The notes below the pieces were generated by a model. It searched no databases, was not told the origin of the DNA, and saw only the letters and a list, made by a program, of their open reading frames with translations. From Trebouxia sp. TZW2008 (Eukaryota > Chlorophyta > Trebouxiophyceae > Trebouxiales > Trebouxiaceae): a DNA stretch of 64,000 bases. Each line of letters starts with the position of its first letter. Positions within the stretch are counted from its first letter, which is position 1. The translations under genes were made by a program, and so were the position numbers. Shown here piece after piece: positions 43,501 to 53,041 of this stretch. The stretch covers positions 62,001 to 126,000 of the forward strand of contig BDIU01000009.1 of assembly GCA_002118135.1 (NCBI GenBank), given 5' to 3'.

Positions 43501-45860
43501 GAAACAGCAGGCGAAAACAGACATCTCCACAGGCATGAGGCTTCTATAAACACATCAGCGGCTTAGCCATCACACCTTTTGTTCCTCTGCTGATTGCTCT
43601 TGCGGCAAGTGCCGTCTCTGCTGCAATGTCTTGCCTCACCAACTAGCACATGAGTGATTTGTCATCTACAACAATATCTTATCTTACCGTACTGACAGCA
43701 CTAGATTTTGTCGCAGGATCGGCTTGTCCAGTGTGACTTTTTGAAAACATGGTCTCCTGGGTTGCACAAGTCCTTTCCCGCCAAGTTCAAACAGGCTGTC
43801 CAGCTGTTACTGAAGGCGTCAGCGTCCAAGTCCAACGGCAGCAGTAACTCCCAAGGTGCTCATATGACTCACTCGATGTAACTCACTCAGTGTGACTCAC
43901 CAACACGACTCACCAATTTGACGCACTGTGCTCAATGTCACCACTCAACAGTCATACTCACTGTGCTCAAGATATAGCGCTGCATCAACATCTTCTTGTG
44001 AGCCATGCAATCCTGTGCAACTGGTGACCGCTGCATTTCACCACATATAATCAAATGCTTGCAATTCGAGATCCTTGCTGCCTGCAGTCAATGTATAGCA
44101 TGTCACGTTGTTGGTCATGCTTAAATGACATCAGCTGTATGTGACCTTGTGCAATCAAGAGCTTGCGGTTCGACGCCATTGATGCCTGAGCTCCATATGC
44201 AGCATTTTGCCAACCCTATCTTGTCAGCGATGCCGTCCTGTTGAACTGTTGAGAGCTGCATGTGACCGCATGTGATCAAGCGCTTGCTAGTCAAGTCCCT
44301 TGCTGTGTGGTAGAAGATGTCAGTGAAAGGTCGGCTTTGCAGCCAGAGTCAGCTTGACTTACGCTTGCATTGGCCCGCAAACCTCTACGTTGGTCGCCTT
44401 TGCATGCATGCTCTAGGTGTGTGCTTGCAAGCCTTAGACTGCAAGCATGCTTTTGACTTTCAGGTTTTAATGAGGACGGCAGTCATGCACTGGCTGTCAA
44501 TTGGCATTTGCATTGAGCAAGACATCATTCCTCAGCAGTTCATTGTGTATGTCCCTCTTTTGACCCTCGTCCTTCTGGCTTCAACACAAAGTTGCATTTT
44601 TCAAACAGCAGTTGCATTGTGGGATACAGGCAGCAAAGCTGCATTGGCAATGCTGTTCAAAGCGGCACTGCTGAGGACTTTGGGGCTTGCAGCCATACCA
44701 AAATATCAACCTATTCAGTTTCGACAGTCCAGAATGACATCTCGTTCATCTGCATAGTCACATGTCTATCAACGCTTCTTCTCGACAGGTGTTGCGATGT
44801 GGTATGCAGGCAGCAAACCTGCATTGGCAATGCTGTCCAAAGAGGCGCTGCTGAGGATTTTAGGGCTTGCAGCCATACCAAAGTATCAACGTATTAAGTT
44901 TCGACAGTCCAGAATGACATCTAGTTCATCTGCAAAGTCACATGTCTATCAACGCTTCTTCTCAACAGGTGTTGCGATGTGGTATGCAGGCAGCAAACCT
45001 GCATTGGCAATGCTGTCCAAAGAGGCGCTGCTGAGGATTTTAGGGCTTGCAGCCATACCAAAGTATCAACCTATTCAGTTTCGACAGTCCAGAATGACAT
45101 CTAGTTCATCTGCATAGTCACATGTCTATCAACGCTTCTTCTCAACAGGTGTTGCGATGTGGTATGCAGGCAGCAAACCTACATTGGCAATGCTGTCCAA
45201 AGAGGCGCTGCTGAGGATTTTAGGGCTTGCAGCCATACCAATATCAACCTATTCAGTTTCGACAGTCCAGAATGACATCTAGTTCATCTGCATAGTCACA
45301 TGTCTATCAACGCTTCTTCTCAACAGGTGTTGCGATGTGGTATGCAGGCAGCAAACGTGCATTGGCGGTCTTACCAAAAGAGGTACTGCTGAGATTTGGG
45401 GCTTGCAACCACACTTCATCATGGCCGTTTCTCTCTTGACCATCAACTGTCTCAGCTCCATTGGAAAATTGCTTCTCAGGCGCAGCTGTTGCAACATGGC
45501 ATGCAGGCAGCGAAAATGCATTGGCGGTCTTACGAAAAGAGGTACTGCGGAGGATTATGGGGCTTGCAGTCTCACCGTAACATCAATCTATCCAGTCTCA
45601 ACAGTCCTGAAGTACGCATGTGCATGATTACATGTCAACCAGGGCTTCTCCTACACAGTGGTCGCAATCTGGTGTATGCAGGCAGCAAACATGCACTGGC
45701 AATGTTGCCCAAAGAGGTGTTGCTGAGGATTTTGGGGCTTGCAGCCTTTCCACTGGGGAACTGGATGGTAGGACTGCCTCCAAGGGCAGCAACAGAATGC
45801 ATGCCTGAACGGCCGCTGCCACTAGAAGCCCTCAGGCAGCTACAGGCAATGCCTCAATGA
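31586..45860 (+). CDS. Long WD40-type protein with Asp-rich N-terminus
   Basis: Well-phased exons: 31586-31877, 32072-32383, 33155-33309; then 35366-35423, 35697-35741, 35894-35945; then 36643-37107, 38078-38393, 38977-39148, 40024-40384, 41322-41422, 42020-42128, 42495-42658, 43717-43855, 45682-45860. The junction after 33309 and that before 36643 are unresolved; an exon ending at 33745 (LYMQEILKHILSA) is likely. The N-terminus is acidic with long Asp runs. WD-blade sequences recur: AYSIDRSPDGRFLAI|GGSGGLVSLYEL, VACQNGLVYVFE, FAAASPDGQWVAVVGD, CCWNSDSSLLAVSS, and ITPGGRLLIAHKDRLVQCDF. The last exon reads LPKEVLLRILGLAAFPLGNW, like a short F-box or SOCS-type helix, which hints at a degradation or scaffold role (inference). 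Two fused gene models cannot be excluded. Nearly every intron holds echo arrays, so gene finders will struggle here. Confidence 0.72.
32384..32575. repeat. Echo array of WD40-gene exon 2 donor
   Basis: Three tandem 64-bp copies of the exon 2 end follow the real donor at 32383. Two keep GACCTAGGTTTGTACAC or the near form GATCTAGGTTTGTACAC, including the GT donor; the third has decayed. Confidence 0.9.
32600..33110. repeat. Echo array of WD40-gene exon 3 acceptor
   Basis: Four degenerate copies of the LYDEEEMH start of exon 3 lie near 32615, 32750, 32850 and 33045. They have GCTTCTACAGGTCTTTATGA-like boundaries and lie ahead of the real exon at 33155. Confidence 0.85.
33866..33955 (+). repeat. 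Dispersed repeat family R2, copy 2
   Basis: It reads GGCTAGACAGACTCAGCAGG, then CCCAGCTAGGTACATACTGG, then CCAGTTTGGTCCTGTGCTA. It matches 61850-61928 over most of its length. Confidence 0.7.
34733..35300. repeat. CCCTG pentamer arrays
   Basis: Dense CCCTG runs cover about 34733-34955 and again 35115-35215 and 35260-35300. The long ORFs on both strands here (Cys/Leu/Pro or Gly/Arg/Ala) are products of the repeat. It lies in an intron of the WD40 gene. Confidence 0.9.
35418..35560. repeat. 16-bp minisatellite spanning a donor site
   Basis: The unit GAAGTGCATGCTGAGT repeats about seven times starting exactly at the exon end at 35423 (GAA|GTGCAT). Every unit therefore repeats the putative donor. 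Confidence 0.8.
37185..37810. repeat. Five echo copies of a WD-blade exon donor
   Basis: After the donor at 37107, copies near 37190, 37375, 37495, 37630 and 37745 repeat the DRSPDGRFLAIG sequence. Most end in TTGGTGAGCA or a close variant such as GGCGGTGAGC. The encoded blade fragment is still readable in several. Confidence 0.9.
38440..38620. repeat. Echo copy of WD40-gene exon 38078-38393, donor side
   Basis: CTCCAGCTGGTCAGTCATGC and AAGTCAGAAACAATCGCC repeat the end of the preceding exon. A second short fragment lies near 38755-38775. Confidence 0.75.
39190..39340. repeat. Echo copy of WD40-gene exon 38977-39148, donor side
   Basis: A full-length-looking copy of the exon second half, with CCCCTGCTGGACTGCCCTGC and a CGACGCGAGGTAAAA donor, follows the true donor CGTGAG|GTGAG. 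An in-frame TGA early in the copy blocks coding. Confidence 0.85.
39935..40023. repeat. Echo copy of WD40-gene exon 40024-40384, acceptor side
   Basis: ATGCAGGTCTTGTTCATGTC occurs at 39953 and again at the true acceptor 40019, a direct duplication of about 66 bp across the splice site. Confidence 0.85.
40880..41321. repeat. Echo copies of WD40-gene exon 41322-41422, acceptor side
   Basis: Three units (about 40900-41020, 41030-41155, 41160-41310) repeat a WD-blade segment of the form NSDSSLLAVSSDYYQAV and the following T/C-rich tract. The most diverged reads SADGNLLAVFRDNCQAV. Phase agreement favours only the last, complete exon. Confidence 0.8.
41755..41970. repeat. (CTTTG)n microsatellite
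   Basis: About 200 bp of CTTTG with scattered CGTTG and TGTGC variants lies in an intron. The long ORFs in all frames are artefacts of the repeat. Confidence 0.97.
42200..42270. repeat. Echo copy of WD40-gene exon 42020-42128, donor side
   Basis: GGATCCACAGCTGCGGGTGT followed by GCAACTCCAGGCTGTATGTG and ACAGGTAAGTCAC duplicates the last 60 bp of the exon with a perfect donor. Confidence 0.9.
42780..43605. repeat. Five echo copies of WD40-gene exon 42495-42658 donor
   Basis: Units spaced about 185 bp (near 42795, 42985, 43165, 43360, 43545) repeat RGLAITPGGRLLIAHK coding sequence, each followed by GTGAG in the first four and by GCAAG in the last. Identity falls with distance from the exon, as expected for an ageing array. 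Confidence 0.92.
44615..45681. repeat. Six echo copies of the WD40-gene last exon, acceptor side
   Basis: Units of about 180 bp begin with TATGCAGGCAGCAAA (or a close variant) and encode GSKPALAMLSKEALLRILGL. They occur near 44630, 44808, 44990, 45170, 45345 and 45505 before the true exon at 45682. Several are open for about 40 codons after a usable AG. Confidence 0.92.
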
Positions 45861-47230
45861 TCGATTGCAGCAAAGTGGTATCTTTCCAGTCCTTACTGAT
45901 GATCTCTGGCCATTTGAGGAGACTTGACTTGTAGAACTGCCTCCAAGGGCAGCAATAGAATGCATGCCTGAAGGGCTACTGCCGCTAGAAGCCCACAAGC
46001 AGCTGCAGGCAATGCCTCAATGATTGGTTGCAGCAAGGTGGTATCATTCCAGTCCTTACTGATGATCTCTGGCCATTTGAGGAGATTTGACTTGTAGAAC
46101 TGCCTCCAAGGGCAGCAATAGAATGCATGCCTGCACGGCCGCTGCCACTAGAAGCCCTCAAGCAACTACCGGCAATGCGTGAATGATTGATTGCAGCAAT
46201 GTGGCAATATTCCAGTCCTTGCTGATTGCCTCTGGCCATGTGAAGCGGTTTGGCTTATAGAACTGCCTCCAACGGCGGCAACAGAATGCATGCCTGAAGG
46301 GCCACTGCCACTAGAAGCCCTCAAGCAACTACAGGCAATGCCGTATCAAAAACTTGCTGCACAGTAGTGCTGCTCATCTGGTGGGATTTGGCTTATGCGA
46401 CTGCGTTGAAGACATCGTCAGATAAGATGTGCAAAGAGTCATTTCAATTAGATAGAAAATGTCTGAAGCAGCCACAGGCAATGCGTCAAGGGTCACTACT
46501 AGCACATGTAGTGCCGACTGCTCATGTCTGAATGCAAGAAGGGATGCCTAGGCAGCCAATGTCAGCAGACAGTCGCAAGCAGCTACAGGCAATGCTTAGT
46601 GGAATGATTGCAGCACGGTAATGAATTGCCAGTGCTTGCTGATAGATGAATTCTGATCACATGATGGGAGTCATGTTCAAGCCTTTTTCGTTTTTGTTGG
46701 CAATTTATTGATGTTTATAAGCAGGCTGCAGCAGGCTGTTGAATGATGTAGGTAGCATAATGCGTTTTGTTGTACAATAAAGGATTCGAACAGAATTCAC
46801 AGATGTCAGTCCCATGAAGTGTGTACACCTGGTTCCGGGTGTACAGTGCAGCACGCAGTGTTTGATGTTGACTGCAGCCTGGCAGTATCACACGGCACGT
46901 AAGATGTTGAATGATCTCTCTCTCTCTTGGTAAAATGCTGTCAGTTCAACATTGCCTGTATTGGCCATGATGCTTCTGTATTTTATCATAGCGTCTATCC
47001 AGGAAACGTCAAAACGCGAGACCAGCTCACAAAATGTACTTTAACTCACATGAAACTGGACAATCTGGCTGCACAACTTCGGTTGAAACAGTACAAATTC
47101 ATCAACACAAATCGTTATTCGTGACTGAGCTACCGGCACTGCAACGTTGCAATAAACTTGGGGCCATTCGTTGCAAGCAGATGCATTGACCTTGGCATCA
47201 AAGCTGATGCTACACAGCAAAAAGAACAGT
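45861..47230. other. WD40-gene 3' flank with trailing exon copies
   Basis: After the stop at 45858-45860 the last-exon end is repeated near 45930-46030, 46090-46185, 46260-46345 and more weakly to 46650. The phrase CAGCAATAGAATGCATGCCT recurs. An AATAAAGG motif at about 46780 could be a polyadenylation signal. Nothing codes in 46700-47230. Confidence 0.7.
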
Positions 47231-49634
47231 TCAATGCCTGTCCATCTGTTTCAAGGTTGCAGCTGCAGCTGGGTTTTGTCTGTTGAGACCCTTGAAGATC
47301 CAGTACTTGAAGAGCGCATCCATTGTGACAGGAACGATGGCAACAAATGTATAGATTGGTGCTTCCTGCAATGCAGAACAGCCACACTCAACTCGACAAA
47401 GCAGTCAGCCGTGTTGACAGCTTATCTGCTCAAAGATTGTTATTGGCTTTGCTGTTTGGCAAGGCAATGTATGCACCAGACACTTGAAGCATACATCCCA
47501 AACACATGTGCCATGTGCAAAACAGCGCTGCAGCTGCATAGTGCACATCGAAATGGCATGCTACAGCTGCGTTCTGTTGATGTGAAGTGTCAAAAAACCC
47601 AGGCATCTGCTACAGCAGGTTCTGATGCTTTTGCATGCAGAGGTCTTGTCAAATAGAGCAGGCAAAGCTTCAAAAAAGCAGCTCAGAATACACAGCAATC
47701 ACAAATGCAACATGCACCACTGCTTGGCACCCAACGGCAGTGCCAAAAGTATGCGATCAAGGTTGATGCAGAAAAGACGGGAGGTAGTGGAAGTCGTGAT
47801 GCAGCAAGGCACGTGACACTCAACCATGCTGCTAAGGCAGACGCTCACCTCAATTTCAGCTCCATAATGGTCTGAAATGATGTGAAGCACAGCTGTCCAT
47901 CCCTCCTCAGAGTGGTACCCAAGCAGAATGTCAGTGGTCGCAATGATCAGAAACGCCTTGGCTGTATCACTCAGGCCGCTGAAGATCCTGCCCAGCGTTC
48001 GGAACAGAATCCCTCGGCCTTCTGTGTCTTTTAGCAATATGCCAAAGCCTGTCAAGCCTGTGATGCTGTCTGAGACAGCCGTGCACACATTGTGTTTGTT
48101 CTTCTCAATGAACTCGTCTAGGAGCTCATGAGCTTCTACCCTGAGTTGAGCTTGCAACTCAGTGTAGCTAAGAGGCGGGGCTCGGCCAATGGCAGCGTCC
48201 ATGCGCATGCGCATCTCTGCTTTGTGAACCTCCTTGGCTCCTTCAAGTTTCTGCTTCTCGCTGATCTCAAAGGCGTGGGGATTGACCCGCTCAATGACGG
48301 TGATCACTGGCTTGAACACAATTGCTCCCAAGATCCAGCCGGTCAGGATTGGCGCAATCAGCAAGATAGCTGCAAACCACAAAACAAGCTGACCTGGCAG
48401 GACAAGACTTTGCGCTGCACATACCAAGTTTGTTTGTGATTACCAGAAAAGCCCTGTCACCTACCTCACGTTTGCGCAGGCACAGGTATCAAATCAACCC
48501 AGATCAAGCAGAAAAGATGCACTTGAAGCAAGCTTGAGGCCTTGTTGATGCATAGATGCGATTGTTGTTGTCGCAGTGACAGCTGCGGTCCATAAATGAC
48601 ATTTGTGCGGAACAAAGATTTGCATGGGCAAGGTATTGTGTGGCATGCCATGCCATGCAACTCAATGCACAGGAGCAGGCATCAGATGCTGATGAGATCA
48701 CAGTGTTATTCTTGCATGCTGATGCCAATGAGCAGCGCTTTAGCATGCTGCATGTGCTATGAACAGCCGGGATTCCAAACGCTCGATGATTAATTTGCTG
48801 CAGTCTGCGCATTGGAAAGCAGGTGCTCGATGATATGCACAGCTTGCGGGTGCGAGTGGCAAGATGTGATTCAATGCCTGAGCAAAGCATGGCCAAGACA
48901 AGTTATGGCTAAAGGTAGTGGATGCTACCTCCAAACTTGACTGCTTCCCTTGACTCCCACTGATTGGTGAGAAACTCAGTCTCAACACGCTCCTCTGCTT
49001 CAAGTCGTTTGAAGCCAAGCCTGTACTGAATGCCGATGGTGTCTATCATAGGCCTCAGATACTCATCGCGAGGTGTCCTGCTGCCCATGCCACGCCGCGG
49101 GTTGTTCTTTCTGAACTGATCTGCAGGGGTTGGGTCTCCTGGCGGTCCTTCCCAATCTGGATCCCAGTCTTCCCAATCAGACCAGGAAGACCCTCTTGCG
49201 CCTTGCTGCTTGCCATCCTTGCCATTGGATTGACTGGCAAGCTTGTCCTGTGAGGTGCTGGCAAGCTTGTCGCTGAGGGTGCCAATATCCTCCTTCTCTG
49301 TTCTTGCAGCAGACTGTCGTATGTCAGGACCAGACTTCTCGTTTGCAGTCTCTGCTGTTCTCTTGAGGTCTTTGCTGGACTTAGGCTTAGAATCGCTGTT
49401 GCTGTCGCTGTTGCTGTCGTCAGAATCAAGTGGCCGCCGCCTTCTGAAGCCCCATGCTGCGCATGTTACTGAAGATTGGCGTTCTTTGCACAGATGATGC
49501 CTCTTGAGCTGATGCCGCTGACAGTTGCAAGAGGCTTGTGTAGCACAAGGCTTTCGCCTAGAAGGCTGTCGGCAAGGCGACGCTGCGCAGGTTGCTGTCT
49601 GACTAGCAACTCCAAAAGTCAGCAGCTGGGACAT
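47231..49634 (-). CDS. Nuclear-encoded CemA/PxcA-like plastid envelope protein
   Basis: Three exons join in phase: 49634-48929, 48393-47849, 47365-47231, giving 461 residues. The N-terminus (about 1-60) is rich in Ser, Arg, Gln and Cys, transit-like. An acidic Ser/Asp region follows to about 150. EFLTNQWESREAVKFGGQLV leads into the first helix (AAILLIAPILTGWILG). The CemA-type core is SDTAKAFLIIATTDILLGYH then GWTAVLHIISDHYGAE. The terminus FVAIVPVTMDALFKYWIFK and LNRQNPAAAATLKQMD matches the conserved CemA end. CemA and its cyanobacterial relative PxcA support light-dependent proton extrusion. Plants also carry a nuclear CemA-like protein (DLDG1), the likely counterpart here. It is divergent from the MUB gene. 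Confidence 0.9.
48453..48500 (+). repeat. Dispersed repeat family R1, fragment d
   Basis: CACCTACCTCACGTTTGCGC and GGCACAGGTATC match the end of the other R1 copies. The rest of the unit is missing. It is in an intron of the CemA-like gene. Confidence 0.5.
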
Positions 49635-50253
49635 GCTGTCAGCTGTTGAACCAGCGGTGAACAGTTGCTGTCACAGAAGCAGCAGTCGCCATGTTGGCAA
49701 AGCTGCTGATCTCAACAGCAGTTTGCCTTCATGAGTTCGTGCCCACAGAGGCGCACCAGCAAATTGCAGTTGTTGGACTGAGATCGGAGCGCTATGCACG
49801 GCTGCAAGTCAAAGGCTCAAGCGCGCTCGTTCACAAGGTTTCTTACGCTGTCAAAGTTTTCTGTTCAAACCGTAACATCGCCTCCGTGTTCACGCTGCGC
49901 CAAAGCTGTCCTGACTGTCCTGTCATAGCACCTCATTAGCTTCGTCTCGCTTCAATCGCTTGCTCGAAATCGCTGGTACTCCTTGTGCAGTCCGCCGATC
50001 GCGCTTGATTGCGGCATCCTTGCCGACGGTGGTGTCCTTGCAAACAGGTCGATACATGTGGTGACTTACGGGCAGGTTCCTCTGAAGTACAGCTTCATCG
50101 GCAAACAAAGGGGAGCCCTGCTGCACATGCCCTTGATGACCAGTTATCAGTAGTTTCGGGGCCACAATACGATCGGCGCAAACCCCAACACCGCGATTCA
50201 GCTGCTGCAGACAGCTTCTGTAGCTGGTCTGCAGCAGTGCACGGGCACAAGGA
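49635..50253. promoter_or_regulatory. Bidirectional promoter, CemA-like and MUB genes
   Basis: This 619-bp interval separates divergent starts at 49634 (-) and 50254 (+). An 82-codon plus-strand ORF at 49691-49939 has no recognisable family and may be chance or an upstream ORF. Confidence 0.5.
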
Positions 50254-51424
50254 ATGTCCGACGACCTGCACATTAGACTCAGGCATACACAAGGCGACAT
50301 CGGGCCAGTCGAAGTACCAGGTATGCAGGGTCGTGTGTTTCTACTGTTTTGCAGAGTATGTGAGTCACACAAGTCACTTTACAAGCCAGCAAGCGTTTTG
50401 TGCTCATGCTAGGCAGCTTGACGATCCAGCAATTCAAGGAGCGCGTCATTGCTGACTGGCCCAGAGGTACAAACTGCATGCTGCTTGCCCGCAGCCTTTG
50501 CAGTTTGTTCCAACGTTGCTCCCCATGGAGGCAAATTTGCTTACTTTGTATGGTGAACAGATGGCGCTCTAGCTTTGGAAACTCCGTCATCCCCAGCAGA
50601 TCTCAAGATTATTCTCAGCGGCAAATTTCTGGAACCAGGCCAAGTGCTTGACGGTACGTCCTTATAAACTGGCCTTATAGACTGGCTGCACACCCAAATG
50701 CAGTTTTTGTTGGAGCATATTGCCATTTGATGTTGCATTACCGCCATACATGTGCCCACTTGACTGCACACAATGTGCTTTGTGCTGCGGCCCAATGCTG
50801 CATAACTGAGCCTCCAACGGGCTTATCTTGTGCAGATCTACGACCAAGCATGGGCGACCCAAAAAGCGATTTCATTGTCACGATGCATTGTGTTGTAAGG
50901 GCAGCAGGATCCACCAAATCAGCAGGTGGGCCGTTTTGCCTGTCAGTAACGAGCCATTACATATTACGCATTCCAGCGCATATGCTAGGTTTTGCCTGTC
51001 AGTGCATGCTGCTGTCATTACCAAGCTGTTGTTCATTCATGCATTCATATACCTTCTGGTGTCTTCAACATCCAGCTGCAAAATGCCGCGGCATGATTGG
51101 GGTTTTGGTGCATGTGCAAATAGCTGCGCAGTCTCAGCAGCAATTGCGTTTGCAGCCGACTGGAGATTAAGTCTCCTGCAAAAGGCAATGTTGCGACAAA
51201 ATGCAATGCAATGCAATACATGTGTACATGACAATGCAGTATTCAAGCACTTGTGCATATCTGGTCATGCAACTTGTCATGTGTGTGACATTACACTGCT
51301 CTAACAGCATGCATGGTGCGCTGCTGGCGCATGCATCTTCCCCTCAAGGTTTTCATGCTACTCTTTCGCTGCAGTGCGGTCTAAAGACAAAGAGAAGGCA
51401 TCAGGGTGCTGTCTTGTTCAATGA
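50254..51424 (+). CDS. MUB: Membrane-anchored ubiquitin-fold protein (MUB/UBL3)
   Basis: Five exons, all introns in phase 1: 50254-50320, 50413-50466, 50561-50653, 50836-50925, 51375-51424, giving 117 residues, the standard MUB length. It starts MSDDLHIRLRHTQGDIGPVE. The fold continues with SLTIQQFKERVIADWPR, SPADLKIILSGKFLEPGQVL and FIVTMHCVVR, all matching the UBL3/MUB pattern. The C-terminus is GCCLVQ: a CaaX box (CLVQ) for prenylation with a neighbouring Cys that may be palmitoylated. MUBs sit on the plasma membrane and in plants recruit E2 enzymes. The introns are short to moderate and echo-free. Confidence 0.93.
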
Positions 51425-53041
51425 TCAAGTACACTAGCACTGGTCCTCAGCACGCTTCCAGTCTACAGGCAACGATCTGTTGCTGGTTCTTTGTGCCGTC
51501 CTGCTGAGCCTACAAAGAGGCTGAGATAACCAAGTTGGCTGTGCAGCACATCAGCTTCATCAGCTTAGATGTGAGCGGTGTCACAGACACTCTCATGCCC
51601 AAGTGACCTCTGAGTCTCAAACAGGCTGACACAGCCAACCCAACTTGCAACAGCTTGTACATTGCTCAGCTTGACCATGACTCAAGCAGCTAGTAACACT
51701 ACAAGCAACTGCCCCATGACTAGTCAGTGTTCCCTTTTTTGCAACAAAGTGTTTGAAAGTATAGTTAGCACAGCTGTCGAGGCCAGACATAGTCCTCTTT
51801 CGGCAACAAGCATGACCCACATGCCTGTGTGCCGATGTCATCAGCTACGCGTTCAGCGTTTGCAGAAGAGTCCCAGCTATCACTCAATTCTGGAGGGGAT
51901 TAGATGCTGTGTTAGGATGCCTGCGGTCAATCAGCGAAATTCATCATGATGACAGTACTTGTGATCAACAGATTTTCAAGAACATACCACGAACAGAATC
52001 TCCGACATTGTGTTGCATGGTCGTGTCACATGGCAAGCATCAGACAATCCTTGCCCCGCAAAATGAGCACGCTTGTTTGCAAACATTACTTCCCACATGA
52101 ACGTAGAAAGTTCACCATGGCTGCGGTTCTAGTAATTGCAAACAATGTGCGCAATTTCGAGCATGCCAGTTTGCAAGTCCACACCTACCTTGTAGCGGCG
52201 TGCTTGCTAGCATTGCGATCTTTCAAATTCGCCACAACAGCTGCGATCTGCGCTTTTGCAGAGGAGCGCTGCATTCTGCAGATGTTCCTGGGGTGATAAC
52301 AGGCAGGTTGAACGAAATTTCTGCAATATGACAAGTGCCAATACTGCCTTAAGTACCAGAACAAGTCGGGAATTCGAAATAGGACAAAAATTCCCAAAAA
52401 TCTCCCTGTGCTTGTGGCAGCTTTTGGCGATCGCTATGTCGATACACAGGCAGCGCAAGTCACGTACTCAGCTACGTTCTCGCAGGAAACACCAAGTGGT
52501 GTATGTGGGGAGTAAAGATGGTGATGTGACGGTGGTTGTGAGATCGTTGAGCATCTGCTAGGTACGCTTGAACACGAACTCACGCATATTCCGGGAAGCA
52601 ACTCCTGCATCTGCAGCTGCTTCACGACTCTTGACTCAAGCGGCATCGCGAAACTTCATCGTCCCATCAGTTACTCGGGCCACGAATTGCCCGGGAAGCA
52701 ACAGCTCTCCATAGTTGCCTCCAGCCCAGCAGCGATCACGTAGCCTCGATTGCACGTCAATCTTGCAGCTTTGTCACCTCTGCATGCCTAAGACTGGCTG
52801 TTCTCCTTCAGCATAGCAAGCTCACTCTGTTCAAAATGCTCCACCAGGCTTCAGGCTACTTCTAGCCACTTCTACAAACACTCAGCTCAGCTTATGAGAC
52901 GTTCTGCACCCCAGCTTCATGCTGCCTGCAGGCACAATTTACATTGCAAGAGCCATCGTCAGGCCTTTGCATGGCAGCAACCTCGGTCCCTGCAAGGTGC
53001 CTCAGCAGTAGACACCAGCAGCTAAAGCAGTAGCCGCTAGC
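51425..53041. other. Intergenic region upstream of the DDT/PHD gene
   Basis: It spans the MUB 3' flank and the promoter of the DDT/PHD gene. On the minus strand 52273-52192 reads like a short first exon (MQRSSAKAQIAAVVANLKDR, then a GTAGGT donor), but no matching second exon could be found. No other gene is supported. Confidence 0.45.

Noticed and set aside
42780..43605. CRISPR-like regular spacing
   Set aside because: The repeated units are copies of the adjacent exon with its donor, in a eukaryotic intron, and the units are degenerate; there are no cas genes.
46785..46800. GGATTCGAAC motif resembling a tRNA T-loop
   Set aside because: No cloverleaf can be formed around it on either strand.
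47171..47656. 161-codon plus-strand ORF
   Set aside because: It overlaps the last exon of the CemA-like gene on the other strand and has no motif.
49691..49939. 82-codon plus-strand ORF in the CemA-like/MUB promoter
   Set aside because: It has no recognisable family, no splice continuation in phase to the MUB exons, and lies in GC-rich promoter DNA where chance ORFs are common.
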